64,000 nucleotides of DNA from JANQGH01 sp039177555 (GCA_039177555.1 JBCDFV010000018.1:1-64000); one strand, 5' to 3'; shown: positions 8,915-18,554, counted from the first letter of the stretch. Notes: generated from the sequence alone by a model not told the origin. Translations and numbers: made by a program.

Positions 8915-10075
8915 ATGGCTGGCAGCAAACAGAAGGCCCTGAACCAAGCCTGGTGGGCGTCCTGCGGGGCCATGTTTGTCTGCGCCTTCCTGCTGGCGAC
9001 GTGGATCGTCCGCATCCCGGATGTTGCCATCAGTCTCGCGCTGGACGACGGCGCGGTCGGAACGGCCATCTTTGGCCTGGCCTTGGGCGCGTTCGCCGCC
9101 TTCGCAACCGCCAGCCGCATCTTGGAGTGGCGCGACAGCCGTGTCGTCGCCTTGATCTTCGGCCTGATCAACGCGGCTGGCTTGGCGCTGCTCGCGCTGT
9201 CTTGGAACTTTGCCTCGCTGTTCGTGCTGCTGATGGTCTTTGGCTTTGGCCATGGCGGCCTCAATGTCGCAATGAACGCCCAGGCGATCGAGGTCGATGC
9301 GGGTTTTGAGCGCTACTGGATGGGGGTATTCCAGGGGTGCTACTCGCTCGGCGGCCTTGTCGGGGCCATTTGCGGCAGCCTGATCATCTGGCTCGAAATC
9401 CCGTTTCAGACCCAATTTGTCGTGACGGCCCTGTGCGCGCCTATTCCCTTCGTGCTGATCTATAGGCTCGCCATGCCGGATGTGCGGGACGATCGGTCGG
9501 CGGCGGAGCCGCGTCCGATCATGGCCTTGCCGCCCAAGGCGATCTTGGGGTTGGGGATCATTGCGCTCTGTTCATCCGTCGGCGAAGGCGCGATGGCGGA
9601 TTGGAGCAGGCTTTATCATGAGCAGCAGCTTCATATCACCGACGCCACCAGCACGTTCGGATATGCCGCCTTCAGCCTGGGCATGCTGGTGGGGCGGTTC
9701 AGCTCAGCCCAAATCCTCCAACATGTCGCGCCGGAAACGCTGGTGCGGTCCGCGGGCCTGGTGGCTGCCATCGGCCTTACCGTCGGGCTGATCGTCAACA
9801 GCTCGATCTCCGTGATCATCGGTTTCGGCTTGGTTGGCTTGGGCCTGTCCGTGATGATCCCGATCGCCTATTCGGCGGTCACGAACCATCCGGAGATACC
9901 GCGCGGTCGTGCGATCGCCAGCGTCGTGACACTGGGCTATTCCGGGTTTGTCTTCGGCCCACCCATTCTCGGCTGGATCGCCCAAGAGACAAGCCTGCGC
10001 CTGGCGCTATTCCTCATCGTCGGCACCACAATTGCGATCGTCCTGATGGCACCGAATGTCGCCAGGCGGCGCTGA
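8915..10075 (+). CDS. Major facilitator superfamily transporter (YbjJ-like)
   Basis: The 386-residue protein has about twelve hydrophobic segments and no signal peptide. The N-terminal half contains AWWASCGAMFVCAFLLATWI, the loop LALDDGAVGTAIFGLALGAF and the segment GFGHGGLNVAMNAQAIEV, which fit the YbjJ/FucP-related branch of MFS carriers in the inner membrane. A loop of about 20 residues after the sixth helix (near residue 190) separates the two halves as expected. The substrate is not predictable. The genes nearby give no pathway link. Confidence 0.85.
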   Translation: MAGSKQKALNQAWWASCGAMFVCAFLLATWIVRIPDVAISLALDDGAVGTAIFGLALGAFAAFATASRILEWRDSRVVALIFGLINAAGLALLALSWNFASLFVLLMVFGFGHGGLNVAMNAQAIEVDAGFERYWMGVFQGCYSLGGLVGAICGSLIIWLEIPFQTQFVVTALCAPIPFVLIYRLAMPDVRDDRSAAEPRPIMALPPKAILGLGIIALCSSVGEGAMADWSRLYHEQQLHITDATSTFGYAAFSLGMLVGRFSSAQILQHVAPETLVRSAGLVAAIGLTVGLIVNSSISVIIGFGLVGLGLSVMIPIAYSAVTNHPEIPRGRAIASVVTLGYSGFVFGPPILGWIAQETSLRLALFLIVGTTIAIVLMAPNVARRR

Positions 10076-10194
10076 TCGGCGCGGCCTCGGAGAACAGGCT
10101 TCGGCCGTTCCGGCGACAGCCGGTTTGCTCGCCATCGGCCGAGGCCGCGCCGGTGCCCGGCTTAAACGTCGGGTTCTGGTCGGCCGAAACTGCT

Positions 10195-10347
10195 CTAGCG
10201 CGCGGCGAACCAGCGCGCGACCCGGCGCTTTCGCGAGCGGCTTTCACGCTCCATCTCGCGCTGACGGGACAGATCCTGCCCGTCCGGCCCCATCAGCATG
10301 TACCAGTCGAGGCCGGAGAAGTTGGTGGTGAAGAAATCCTTGCTCAT
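10195..10347 (-). CDS. 50-residue basic small protein
   Basis: The frame runs from an ATG at 10347 to a TAG at 10195 with a GGAG nine bases upstream. It begins MSKDFFTTNFSGLDWYMLMG and ends with an Arg-rich helix (KRRVARWFAAR). There is no membrane segment or metal motif. A second small basic protein gene (10440-10631) lies just upstream on the same strand, so the two may be co-transcribed. I do not recognise a family. Confidence 0.5.
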   Translation of the reverse strand: MSKDFFTTNFSGLDWYMLMGPDGQDLSRQREMERESRSRKRRVARWFAAR

Positions 10348-10439
10348 CTCAAATGCTCCCTTGCCTGAAAAACTTGCGTAAAAGGCTTGCCCAAAAAGCG
10401 TGATCGAAAACCTCTGTCTGCGACCAGCGATCGGGTCGG

Positions 10440-10631
10440 TCAGCGGTGGCCGGCCCCTTCCCGCGCGACCGCGCTCAGCCTGTGCGGGGCACCCAGCGCC
10501 TTTCGCGTCTCGAAGGACGGCCCGCGGCGCATCAGGGTCGGATTGCTGATCCGGTGCCGGGCGATACCGGCCGACGGCTTGGCGGCCGAGCCATCACCGT
10601 CGCCATAGAGGTAACGTCGTTCCAAACTCAT
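10440..10631 (-). CDS. 63-residue basic small protein
   Basis: The start at 10631 (MSLERRYLYGDGDGSAAKPS) is chosen because AAAGGGGG lies seven bases upstream. In-frame ATGs at 10637 and 10685 are less well placed. The product is rich in Arg, Ser and Gly, likely disordered, with no known motif. It is divergent from the GNAT gene and upstream of another small gene on the same strand. Confidence 0.45.
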   Translation of the reverse strand: MSLERRYLYGDGDGSAAKPSAGIARHRISNPTLMRRGPSFETRKALGAPHRLSAVAREGAGHR

Positions 10632-10835
10632 CTGCATGCCCCCTTTCGTTGGGACGATTGGCTTCTGACAAGAAGGTGGCAGCATCGCCGCCCAAGCTCC
10701 AATACCGAATTGCTATGAAAGCAATAGCAAGTCCCTATCATCCGGTCTGATATGCCGTCACGCCCCAAGCCCCTTGTCCCGGACCACGATCCGGCACAAG
10801 CTGGCGCTATCCGCCCTGACCGCCGGGATGCCTCG

Positions 10836-11693
10836 ATGGCCCTGACCCTGCGCCCCGCCTCGCAAGAAGACGCCAAGCCCTGCGGCGCGATCTGCTTTGA
10901 GGCGTTTTCGGCCGTGGCCAAGGTCTGCCGATTTCCGCCAGAATTCGCCTCGGCCGACCAGGCGGTCGCCGTGCTGGCCTGGATGATCGGCCATCCTGGG
11001 TTCTATGGCATGGTGGCGGAGCGGGACGGCCGCATCGTCGGCTCCAACTTCCTCGATCTGCGCGGCGAGATCGTCGGCGTCGGACCGCTGACCGTCGAGC
11101 TTTCGGTGCAGAACCGGGGCATCGGCCGGCGGCTGATGGAAGAGGTGATGCGCAAGGCCGCGCAGATGGAGGCGCCCGGCGTGCGCCTTGTCCAGGCGGC
11201 GGCCCAGGGCCGCTCGCTGGCGCTCTACGCCCTGCTCGGCTTCAAAGTGCGCGAACCGCTGGCCTGCCTGAACGGCCCGCCGCCGAAGGCAAGCGTGCCG
11301 GGCCACCATGTGCGGCCCGCGCGCGTCACCGACGTGGCGGCCTGCAACCTGGTCTGCCAGCGGGTGCACGGCTTCAACCGGGACGGCGAACTGCGCGACG
11401 CCATCACCTTCGGCAGCGCGCGACTGGTCGAGCGCGAGGGCCACGTCACCGGCTACACGACCGGTGTCGCCTATAGCGGCCACGCGGTGGCCATGGCCAA
11501 CAGCGACATGAAGGCGCTGATCGGCGCGGCCGACGGCTTCGGTCAGCCCGGTTTCCTCATGCCCATGCGCAACGACGACCTGTTCCGCTGGTGCCTGGAA
11601 CACGGGCTGAAGATCAGCCACCCGCTGACCCTGATGGCCAGGGGAGACTATGCCGAGCCGGACGGGGCGTTCCTGCCGTCGATCACCTATTGA
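10836..11693 (+). CDS. Tandem GNAT acetyltransferase
   Basis: The 285-residue protein has a complete N-terminal GNAT domain (about residues 1-145) with the acetyl-CoA site in VQNRGIGRRLMEEVM and a following RSLALYALLGFKVREPL segment. The C-terminal 130 residues look like a second, degenerate GNAT fold. Such enzymes transfer an acetyl group from acetyl-CoA to an amine; the acceptor here is unknown. The start at 10836 (MALTLRPASQEDAK) matches the domain edge, while an upstream ATG at 10752 adds 28 Pro- and Arg-rich residues. It stands alone. Confidence 0.8.
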   Translation: MALTLRPASQEDAKPCGAICFEAFSAVAKVCRFPPEFASADQAVAVLAWMIGHPGFYGMVAERDGRIVGSNFLDLRGEIVGVGPLTVELSVQNRGIGRRLMEEVMRKAAQMEAPGVRLVQAAAQGRSLALYALLGFKVREPLACLNGPPPKASVPGHHVRPARVTDVAACNLVCQRVHGFNRDGELRDAITFGSARLVEREGHVTGYTTGVAYSGHAVAMANSDMKALIGAADGFGQPGFLMPMRNDDLFRWCLEHGLKISHPLTLMARGDYAEPDGAFLPSITY

Positions 11694-11830
11694 GCGGGTG
11701 CCGCTGAGGGCGGCCTCGGACCGGACGACAAAGCTGGCGGCATGGGCAGCAATCAAAACCCGGCATTGAGGCTCTACGGGTCTTCGCCGTAGGTTCGAAG
11801 CGTCGCGATTAACGGAAAGTTGGGGAACAC

Positions 11831-12343
11831 ATGACCATCGGTATCGCGGCGGTTCGGCTATCGAAGATCGTAATGACCGGCGGGCTGGCACTGTTCGCGT
11901 TTCTCGTCACCTTGGGCAACATTACCGATCCCGGCAGCAACTGGGCCTTCGTCCAACACGTGCTGGCGATGGACACGGTGTTTCCGGACTCGACCCTGAC
12001 CTGGCGGGCGATCACCGACCCGACCGTGCAGCTTGCGGCCTACGTCGCCATTATTCTGGCCGAGGCCTTGACGTGTTTTGCGTTCGCGGCGGCCACATGG
12101 GCGATGGCGGCCAAGTTCCGGGCCAGCAAGGCCGAATTCCAACGCGCCAAGTCCCTCACCGCGGTCGGCGTGCTGCTGGGCTTCGGCCTCTGGTTCATCG
12201 GTTTCATGGCCATCGGCGGCGAATGGTTCGCCATGTGGCAATCATCCGTTTGGAATGGGCAAACCAAGGCTTTCCAGTTCTATGTCACTATTCTGGGCGT
12301 CGGCATCTATGTCTTTTTGGACACTGACGGCGAACCGGCATAA
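11831..12343 (+). CDS. DUF2165-family integral membrane protein
   Basis: The 170-residue protein has four hydrophobic segments (about residues 9-30, 67-90, 108-128 and 148-162). The order and the conserved loop with NITDPGSNWAFVQHVLAMDT and TWRAITDP match the DUF2165 family of small membrane proteins, whose role is unknown. The ATG at 11831 is followed directly by the hydrophobic core. It is convergent with the secreted protein gene 5 bases downstream. Confidence 0.78.
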   Translation: MTIGIAAVRLSKIVMTGGLALFAFLVTLGNITDPGSNWAFVQHVLAMDTVFPDSTLTWRAITDPTVQLAAYVAIILAEALTCFAFAAATWAMAAKFRASKAEFQRAKSLTAVGVLLGFGLWFIGFMAIGGEWFAMWQSSVWNGQTKAFQFYVTILGVGIYVFLDTDGEPA

Positions 12344-12347
12344 CGCG

Positions 12348-12854
12348 CTACCGAGTCGGATGGCTCTGCGGCAGCGGCACGCTCGGCGGCGCTTCGACCC
12401 GCATTAAGGGCGTCACGAAGGCAGCGGCTGAGCCGTCGTCCATCCGGCCGATCTGGGTCACCTGGGCACTATCGGCGTCGGTAATCCGAAAGAAGCCGTC
12501 CCCGGTTATGCCAGGATGCATGGCCTCAGCCTCGAGCATGACGTAGCTGTTCTCGCCGTCGGACACCATCACGCCGTGTTCGACCACGTTCACGCCCGCT
12601 TCCTCGTTCCACCAGTTGATCGTAAAGACATAGACACCGTCCCGATGGCCAAGGAACTCGACGAAATTGCCGTCGCTGATGCGTTGGGTGATGGCGCCGC
12701 CATGGTCGACCGATGTCCAGACGTAAGGCCCCTCGCTGCGCCAGATCGTGCCGACGAGTTGGTCATCGGGATAGAGCTGCTGGGCGACCGCCGAAGAGAC
12801 AGGTAGCAGGGCCAAGCAGGCTACCCAGGCCACGATTTTGTTCCATCCGAGCAT
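12348..12854 (-). CDS. Secreted hypothetical protein, 168 residues
   Basis: The N-terminus is a clear Sec signal peptide (MLGWNKIVAWVACLALLPVS, with AVAQQ as probable cleavage site near residue 25). The mature part is about 143 residues, beta-rich and acidic, with WRSEGPYVWTSVDHGG and FTINWWNEEAG segments. I recognise no family. It is probably a periplasmic protein. It has no same-strand neighbour closer than 12953 upstream. Confidence 0.65.
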   Translation of the reverse strand: MLGWNKIVAWVACLALLPVSSAVAQQLYPDDQLVGTIWRSEGPYVWTSVDHGGAITQRISDGNFVEFLGHRDGVYVFTINWWNEEAGVNVVEHGVMVSDGENSYVMLEAEAMHPGITGDGFFRITDADSAQVTQIGRMDDGSAAAFVTPLMRVEAPPSVPLPQSHPTR

Positions 12855-12952
12855 TCAGCAGCATCCCTTTTGGCTTGATGGCGTTCAGCAGTGCATGTGG
12901 CGTTCCATGATAGCCAGCCTGCCGGCAGGACTATGGCAAACGACGGCGTCGC

Positions 12953-14221
12953 TTAGCCGGCCAGGTCGATCAGCGCTTCGCAATAGCGATCGGCGAAGGC
13001 TCGAGCCGCCACTTCACTGCGCAAAGGTTGGTCGTAGCCGATGCTGAGGCAGACACCGGCGCGGGTCGTGACGATTGCGATCAAGACCGGATGCACGCCA
13101 TGGTTCTGCGACGGCATCGTCAGCACGCGGCCAAAACCGACGGCGCGGCCGGACAGCGCGTCGAGATCCCCCACATCCGTCACGCAGATGCCCGACGCGA
13201 ACCGGTCCGAGGCAGCCGCCATGGCGTCGACTTGACGCCGTGTTTCCGACGCTGGAACGTCGGGGGCCATGCGCAGTGCCGGCGGGCGATTGTCGTGAAA
13301 CTGCCGACCCAATAGGCGGGCCAATTCCAGCAGGTTCAAGGTACGCTGCGTCGGCTCGACCAACAGGCGCATGGCCGCCACATACTCACCGACCGCATCG
13401 GCGGGGATTGCCGGTTGGCAGTCGGCGCGGACATCGGTCGGGGCGATGATACCGACCCATTCGCCGGCGCCCGGCAGGCCCTCTGCCGCCCTCACTGCAG
13501 CGGCGGCGAAGCCGGCGGCAAGATGGATTCCCTGGGCGTGCAGCCGCCGGTGCAAAGCGCCCAGCTTATCCCTGGGCAGCAATCGAAACAGGACGTGAGG
13601 CGTTCGCTCCGCGGCCGCCGCCGGGCATTCGACGGCCCAGCTTGCCTGGTCCGGCCAGTCAGAGAAGATGCCGATGTCGCCGTCATGACCAGCCGCCGCC
13701 AGCCCTTGTTCGGCGGCCAGTGTCATTGGCAGGCTATTCGACCCGAGCGCCCCGGGATCGGCCAGATACCGGTCGATGTCGTTCAGCACGACCAGGGCCG
13801 ACCGGCCATCGATGGCGCCGTGGTTGGTCGTCAGGCACAGCCAGGCGACCGCCCCACCCTCTTTGGTCAGCAGCACGGCACGCCAGGACACCCGTTCAAG
13901 ATCCAGCACGGTCGCGGCCTCGCGCGCGTAGAAGGCTTCCGGATCGAAGTCCGGGCCGATCGGCAGGCAGCGCACCTCGATGCGGCCGAACGGGACATCG
14001 CAGCGCCACCATGGCGTCTCGCCATCTTCAATCCGCGCTCGCAGCATCGGATGCCGCCGGTGGACGGCCGCGAGCGCGTCGCGCACCGCGGCCTCGTCCG
14101 CTGGACGCTCGAACTCAACCATGGTGCTGAGCTGGATGCCACCATTGCAGCGCCGGATCAGATCCGCGAACAAAAGCTCTTGCGGTCCAAGCGGACGCCC
14201 TGGTGCCAGGACCCCTTTCAT
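12953..14221 (-). CDS. Condensation-type acyltransferase (PapA/WES-like fold)
   Basis: The 422-residue protein has the chloramphenicol-acetyltransferase-like layout of condensation domains. The catalytic HxxxDG motif is intact as NHGAIDG near residue 145, and the domain opens with GPQELLFADL and a helix with ALAAVHRRHPMLRARI. The usual first His of HHxxxDG is Asn. Members join acyl groups to alcohols or amines. No carrier protein, synthetase or polyketide gene is in the window, so it is a standalone enzyme of unknown substrate. The start at 14221 has a G-rich site upstream; 14293 is also open. Confidence 0.68.
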   Translation of the reverse strand: MKGVLAPGRPLGPQELLFADLIRRCNGGIQLSTMVEFERPADEAAVRDALAAVHRRHPMLRARIEDGETPWWRCDVPFGRIEVRCLPIGPDFDPEAFYAREAATVLDLERVSWRAVLLTKEGGAVAWLCLTTNHGAIDGRSALVVLNDIDRYLADPGALGSNSLPMTLAAEQGLAAAGHDGDIGIFSDWPDQASWAVECPAAAAERTPHVLFRLLPRDKLGALHRRLHAQGIHLAAGFAAAAVRAAEGLPGAGEWVGIIAPTDVRADCQPAIPADAVGEYVAAMRLLVEPTQRTLNLLELARLLGRQFHDNRPPALRMAPDVPASETRRQVDAMAAASDRFASGICVTDVGDLDALSGRAVGFGRVLTMPSQNHGVHPVLIAIVTTRAGVCLSIGYDQPLRSEVAARAFADRYCEALIDLAG

Positions 14222-14463
14222 ATCAGCCGCCCCCCCCTGCGTCGGTCTTCCCGCCGCCTGACCTACTGTGATCGGAACCGGTGCGGCAACCAATTTGAGT
14301 CAATCCCGGAGATCATCCGAGCAAGGCAGCTCGTTGCCGCTGGACAGGTCGCTCCAGTCATCTTTGCCGGCAGCGCGGCGTACGGCCTCTGAAATCGGGG
14401 CTTGCCGTCGGACCCAACCGATCAATTTTCCACAGAGCCGCCTCTGATGGGAGCCAGCGCGAC

Positions 14464-14964
14464 ATGTTTTCCAGACCCAGACGCATCGAACCCGGGCCAG
14501 GACAGGAATCCGTATGGGACTATCCGAGGCCGCCGCGCCTTGAAACCGTGGGCGTTCCGCTGCGGGTCGCGTTCGCCGGTGAGACGGTTGCGGCCACCAC
14601 GCGCGGCCACCGGGTGCTGGAGACCAGCCACCCGCCGGTCTACTACTTTCCCTTTGACGACGTTCACGAAGCGTATCTGCGCCGGGTCGACGGCCAGTCC
14701 TTTTGCGAGTTTAAGGGCGTTGCCCGCTATTGGACGCTGGACGTGAACGGGCGGCGATCGGAACGGGCGGCCTGGAGCTACCCCTCGCCCACGCGCGGCT
14801 TCGCGGCCATCAAAGATCATCTGGCGTTTTACGCATCGCGAGTCGATGCCTGCTGGGTCGGCGACGAACGCGTCCACGCCCAGGAGGGCGACTTCTACGG
14901 CGGCTGGATCACGTCTCGGGTCGTGGGGCCCTTCAAGGGGGCAGCTGGGACGCGGGGCTGGTAG
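14464..14964 (+). CDS. DUF427-family protein
   Basis: The 166-residue protein carries the DUF427 core: PPVYYFPFDDV, SFCEFKGVARYWTL, AAWSYPSPTRGF, HLAFYASRVDAC and GDFYGGWITSRVVGPFKG. The family is common in actinobacteria and alphaproteobacteria and has no assigned reaction that I know. It is a soluble protein without signal peptide. It is convergent with soxG, with the last 32 bases overlapping (14933-14964). Confidence 0.86.
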   Translation: MFSRPRRIEPGPGQESVWDYPRPPRLETVGVPLRVAFAGETVAATTRGHRVLETSHPPVYYFPFDDVHEAYLRRVDGQSFCEFKGVARYWTLDVNGRRSERAAWSYPSPTRGFAAIKDHLAFYASRVDACWVGDERVHAQEGDFYGGWITSRVVGPFKGAAGTRGW

Positions 14965-15556
14965 GCCGTGACGCCTCCACGACATAGCCGAAGGGCCGCG
15001 CGTTCTCGCACACAAACTCCCAAATACTGACTGCCCAGGTGACGGGGACGACGAGGTCGAACGCCTCTTCCGATCCTCTGCGAATCAGCACCGGTACGCC
15101 GTGAATGCCGGTTTGCGCGAAGCTGTCGATCGGGCAGGCCGCGTCGGCAAAATCCAACGGCGCCAGCCGCGCCATCAGGTCGACGGTGGCGGCACCCGAC
15201 ACGCGGATCACGATGCGTGCGTGCGACAGGTCGAGCGCGGCGATCCGGCCGGGCAGCGCTTTGTCCAGAGCCGCCGACAGGACACTGGCATCCGGACAGC
15301 GCAGCAAGAGCCGGTCCGGCGCGATGCGATAGCACTCGATGCCGGCCGACGTGCGTACCGAGCGATGATCGCCCAGGCCGGCGAACCCCAGTGCCGCCAA
15401 GATCGGCTCCACCGCCGTTTCGAAATCTTGCCATCCCGCGACCTGCCAGAGCGTGCCCAGGGCCTGCTCGCTGAGGATCAGGGGCGCGTGCTGATCGGAC
15501 ATGTCAGCTGCGCTTGTCCCGATCAGGTCGGCGAGAGGCGACCGGCGCTCAAGCAT
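14933..15556 (-). CDS. soxG: Sarcosine oxidase gamma subunit
   Basis: The 207-residue protein is the last gene of the soxBDAG operon and has the typical SoxG opening (RRSPLADLIG) and the core with ECYRIAPDRLLLRC, ALDLSHARIVIRVSG and WAVSIWEFVCENA. The gamma subunit is structural in the heterotetrameric enzyme that oxidises sarcosine to glycine, passing formaldehyde to tetrahydrofolate. It overlaps soxA by 8 bases, indicating coupled translation. It also overlaps the DUF427 gene on the other strand. Confidence 0.9.
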   Translation of the reverse strand: MLERRSPLADLIGTSAADMSDQHAPLILSEQALGTLWQVAGWQDFETAVEPILAALGFAGLGDHRSVRTSAGIECYRIAPDRLLLRCPDASVLSAALDKALPGRIAALDLSHARIVIRVSGAATVDLMARLAPLDFADAACPIDSFAQTGIHGVPVLIRRGSEEAFDLVVPVTWAVSIWEFVCENARPFGYVVEASRPTSPASQLPP

Positions 15557-18554
15557 TTTGGCGCTCGCCTTTAGGGTCGAAGAAATGGTGCGAGACCACC
15601 GTCGCCTTTAGCGTCCGGTCGCCGACAAAGTCGACGACACGGACGGTCTCACCCATGCGGGACGGACCGTTTTTCAACAACCCCATGGCGATGTTCTTGC
15701 CGAGTGCCGGTGAGTAGGTGGTCGACGATACCCAGCCTTCGCCATGGCCCTCTGTCGGCCCGTCGGCGGCAAACAGCAGCGATCCCGGTAGGGCGCCGAG
15801 CTCGCCGTCGATTTCAAGGCCGACCAGGGTCGGCCGATCGGCGTCGGTCAGTGCCGGCCGGTTGCGCAGGACAGAGCCGACGAAGGGCTTCTTTGCCGAC
15901 GCAAATCCCTCCAGGCCAAGATCCTTCAAGGTGGTCCTGCCCTCAAGCTCGGGCCCGGCAACATGCCCCTTCTCGACTCGCAAGGCCCCCATCGCCTCGG
16001 TTCCATAGGGCTTCAGGTTGAACGGATCCCCGGCAGCGATCAGCGCCTCCCAGACAGCACGTCCGAAAAGAGCGGGCACATAGAGCTCGTAGGCCAGTTC
16101 ACCCGAATAGCTCATGCGGTGCACGCGCACCTCGGTCCCGTCGATCCGGCCATGGGTGAAGTGGTTGTTCGGCAGGGCGTCGCGGCTGAGATCGGCGTCC
16201 CCGACCACTGCTGTCAGCAAATCGCGCGCCTTCGGCCCCGCCACCGCGATTGCCGCCCATTGGTCGGTGACGCTGGTGACATGGACCTCAAGATCGGTCC
16301 AGGCGGTTTGCAGCAACCGTTCGGCGAAGGCCAGGACCGGTGCCGCGTTGGCGGTGGTGGTCGACATGAAATAGTCGTGCTCGCCCAGCCGCGCGGTGGC
16401 GCCGTCGTCGAGGACGAAGCCGTCCTCGCGCAGCATCACGCCGTAGCGCAACCGCCCGACCGGCAGCGTCTTCCAGCCATTGACGTAGATCCGGTTCAGG
16501 AACTCCGCCGCATCCGGCCCCTGGACCGCGACCTTGCCGAGGGTCGAGACGTCGACGATGCCGACATGCTGGCGCACATGGGCGGCCTCGCGAATATAGG
16601 CCGCGCGCACATCCTCGCCGGCTTGGCGATAGTACCAGGGGCGCAGCCAGGCGCCGGCCTCGGTCATGACGGCACCGTGCGCGCGATGCCACCCATCGAT
16701 GGTGGTCAGCCGCGTGGCCCGGAAATGATGACCGGTCTCGTTACCAGCAAGGGCACCGATGGTGATCGGCGTGTAGGGCGGCCGAAAGGTCGTCGTGCCG
16801 ACGTCGGCGATCTCTGCGTCGCGGAGCTGGGCCATCCTGGCCAAGGCGTTCACGTTCGACAGCTTGCCCTGATCGGTCGCCATCCCGGTCGTGGTGTAGC
16901 GCTTCAGATGCTCGACGGCTTGATAGCCCTCGCGATGCGCCAAATCGATGTCGGACGTGGTGACGTCATGTTGCAGATCGACGAAGGCCTTGCCCGCGGG
17001 TTTGCCGTCAGGCTTGGTCACCGTCCAAAGCGGCGCAATGCCGCGCGTCCAGTCATCGCCCGGCCATGGTTCCGGGGCCTCGGGCGCGTAGCCTGTAGCG
17101 TTGGTGGCGCCTGTTGCGATGGCCGCTTCTTTGCCGGCCGAAAAGCCATCTTCAATCGCGGCGGAGACCCCGCCGGCAGCCTGTGCATCGCCGGCGCAAG
17201 TCATGGTCGGCACCGTGTCGCCGGCGGGAACGAAGCAGGCCTTCTTCGCATCGAAGACGGGTTTCTGCTGTCGTTGGCTCCATAGATGAAGCGTCGGTGA
17301 CCAACCACCCGAAACCGCGATCAGATCGCAGGCGATCGTCTCGCCAGGCGCGCTCGCGCGCCCATTCTCGGAAACCGGGACGATAATCGCGCCGGTGACG
17401 CGTCCCCTGCCCTTTGCGGACAAGACAGCACTGCCTGGCCGGAGTTCGACCCCTTCGGCCCGCGATTGCGAGAGCAGTTCGTCGGGGATCGTATGCCTTG
17501 CGTCAACGAGGGTGACATCGGCGCCTGCCGCCGCAAGGTCGCGCGCAGTTGCGTAGGCGCTGTCATTGTTGGTCGCCAAGACCACGCGCTGGCCGGGCAG
17601 CACGGCGTAGCGATTGACGTAAGCCCGGACCGAACCGGCCAGCATGACGCCGGGCCTGTCGTTGCCGCCAAAGACCATGGGTCGTTCAATGGCACCGGTC
17701 GCCAGGACCGTCCGCTTCGTCCGCACCACGGCGTAGCGCTGGCGAGGCTGGTCTTCAGGCGCCACGGCCACATGGTCCCAGACCCGTTCCACCACGCCGT
17801 ATACATCGTGGTCATAAGCACCGAAGACCGTTGATCGCGTCAACACACGGACATTGGGCATTGCCGATAGTTCGGACCGGATGGCTTCAAGCCACGCGTC
17901 CGAGGGGCCGTCGACCGGCGTCGACAAGAGGGCGCCGCCCAGCTGCGCATCCTGCTCGACCAGCACGACTTGGGCTCCCGTACGCCCCGCCGCCAAGGCG
18001 GCCGACAAGCCGGCTGGGCCGCCGCCCACGACCAGAACGTCGCAGAACAGGTTGACCGTCTCGTATCGATCGGGGTCGTCAAGCGTGCCCGGCGAGCCCA
18101 TCCCGGCAGCACGACGGATGAAGCGTTCGCAGAACATCCAAAAGCGCGTGCCGCGAAACGGGCCAATGAAGGTCTTGTAGTAGAAACCGGCGCCGATGAA
18201 CGGCGCCAGCAGTTGATTGGCGGCCCCGACGTCCAAGCCAACGCTTGGCCATGCGTTCTGCGCATTGGCGACCAGGCCATCAAAGGCCTCAACCATGGTG
18301 GCCCGGGCATTGGGCTCGTGCCGCCCGCCGGTGCGCAGATGGACCAGCGCGTTCGGTTCCTCGACACCGGCGGAGAAGACGCCGCGCGGTCGATGATACT
18401 TGAAGCTGCGCCCGACCAGCATCTCGTCGTTGGCTAGAAGCGCCGATGCCAATGTGTCGCCGGCAAAGGCGTCGAGCGGCCTGCTGTCAAAGGTGACATA
18501 CAGGGGCTTGGAACGGTCGATCCTGCCGCCGATCGGCAAACGACTGGCCGTCAT
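15549..18554 (-). CDS. soxA: Sarcosine oxidase alpha subunit
   Basis: The 1001-residue protein has an N-terminal 2Fe-2S-fold-like region (about 1-100, RSFKYHRPRGVFSAGVEEPN), a dinucleotide-binding domain with VVGGGPAGLSAALAAGR near residue 170, and a C-terminal glycine-cleavage-T-type domain from about residue 610 that binds tetrahydrofolate (GPDAAEFLNRIYVNGW). The subunit carries NAD and the folate site. The start is the ATG at 18554, which overlaps the soxD stop as ATGA. An in-frame ATG at 18653 lies inside soxD and is rejected. Confidence 0.94.
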   Translation of the reverse strand: MTASRLPIGGRIDRSKPLYVTFDSRPLDAFAGDTLASALLANDEMLVGRSFKYHRPRGVFSAGVEEPNALVHLRTGGRHEPNARATMVEAFDGLVANAQNAWPSVGLDVGAANQLLAPFIGAGFYYKTFIGPFRGTRFWMFCERFIRRAAGMGSPGTLDDPDRYETVNLFCDVLVVGGGPAGLSAALAAGRTGAQVVLVEQDAQLGGALLSTPVDGPSDAWLEAIRSELSAMPNVRVLTRSTVFGAYDHDVYGVVERVWDHVAVAPEDQPRQRYAVVRTKRTVLATGAIERPMVFGGNDRPGVMLAGSVRAYVNRYAVLPGQRVVLATNNDSAYATARDLAAAGADVTLVDARHTIPDELLSQSRAEGVELRPGSAVLSAKGRGRVTGAIIVPVSENGRASAPGETIACDLIAVSGGWSPTLHLWSQRQQKPVFDAKKACFVPAGDTVPTMTCAGDAQAAGGVSAAIEDGFSAGKEAAIATGATNATGYAPEAPEPWPGDDWTRGIAPLWTVTKPDGKPAGKAFVDLQHDVTTSDIDLAHREGYQAVEHLKRYTTTGMATDQGKLSNVNALARMAQLRDAEIADVGTTTFRPPYTPITIGALAGNETGHHFRATRLTTIDGWHRAHGAVMTEAGAWLRPWYYRQAGEDVRAAYIREAAHVRQHVGIVDVSTLGKVAVQGPDAAEFLNRIYVNGWKTLPVGRLRYGVMLREDGFVLDDGATARLGEHDYFMSTTTANAAPVLAFAERLLQTAWTDLEVHVTSVTDQWAAIAVAGPKARDLLTAVVGDADLSRDALPNNHFTHGRIDGTEVRVHRMSYSGELAYELYVPALFGRAVWEALIAAGDPFNLKPYGTEAMGALRVEKGHVAGPELEGRTTLKDLGLEGFASAKKPFVGSVLRNRPALTDADRPTLVGLEIDGELGALPGSLLFAADGPTEGHGEGWVSSTTYSPALGKNIAMGLLKNGPSRMGETVRVVDFVGDRTLKATVVSHHFFDPKGERQNA

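Noticed and set aside
15963..17285. Long plus-strand frame opposite soxA
   Set aside because: It is the antisense of a conserved sarcosine oxidase gene. High G+C makes such open frames common, and the product is rich in His, Gly and Arg with no family.
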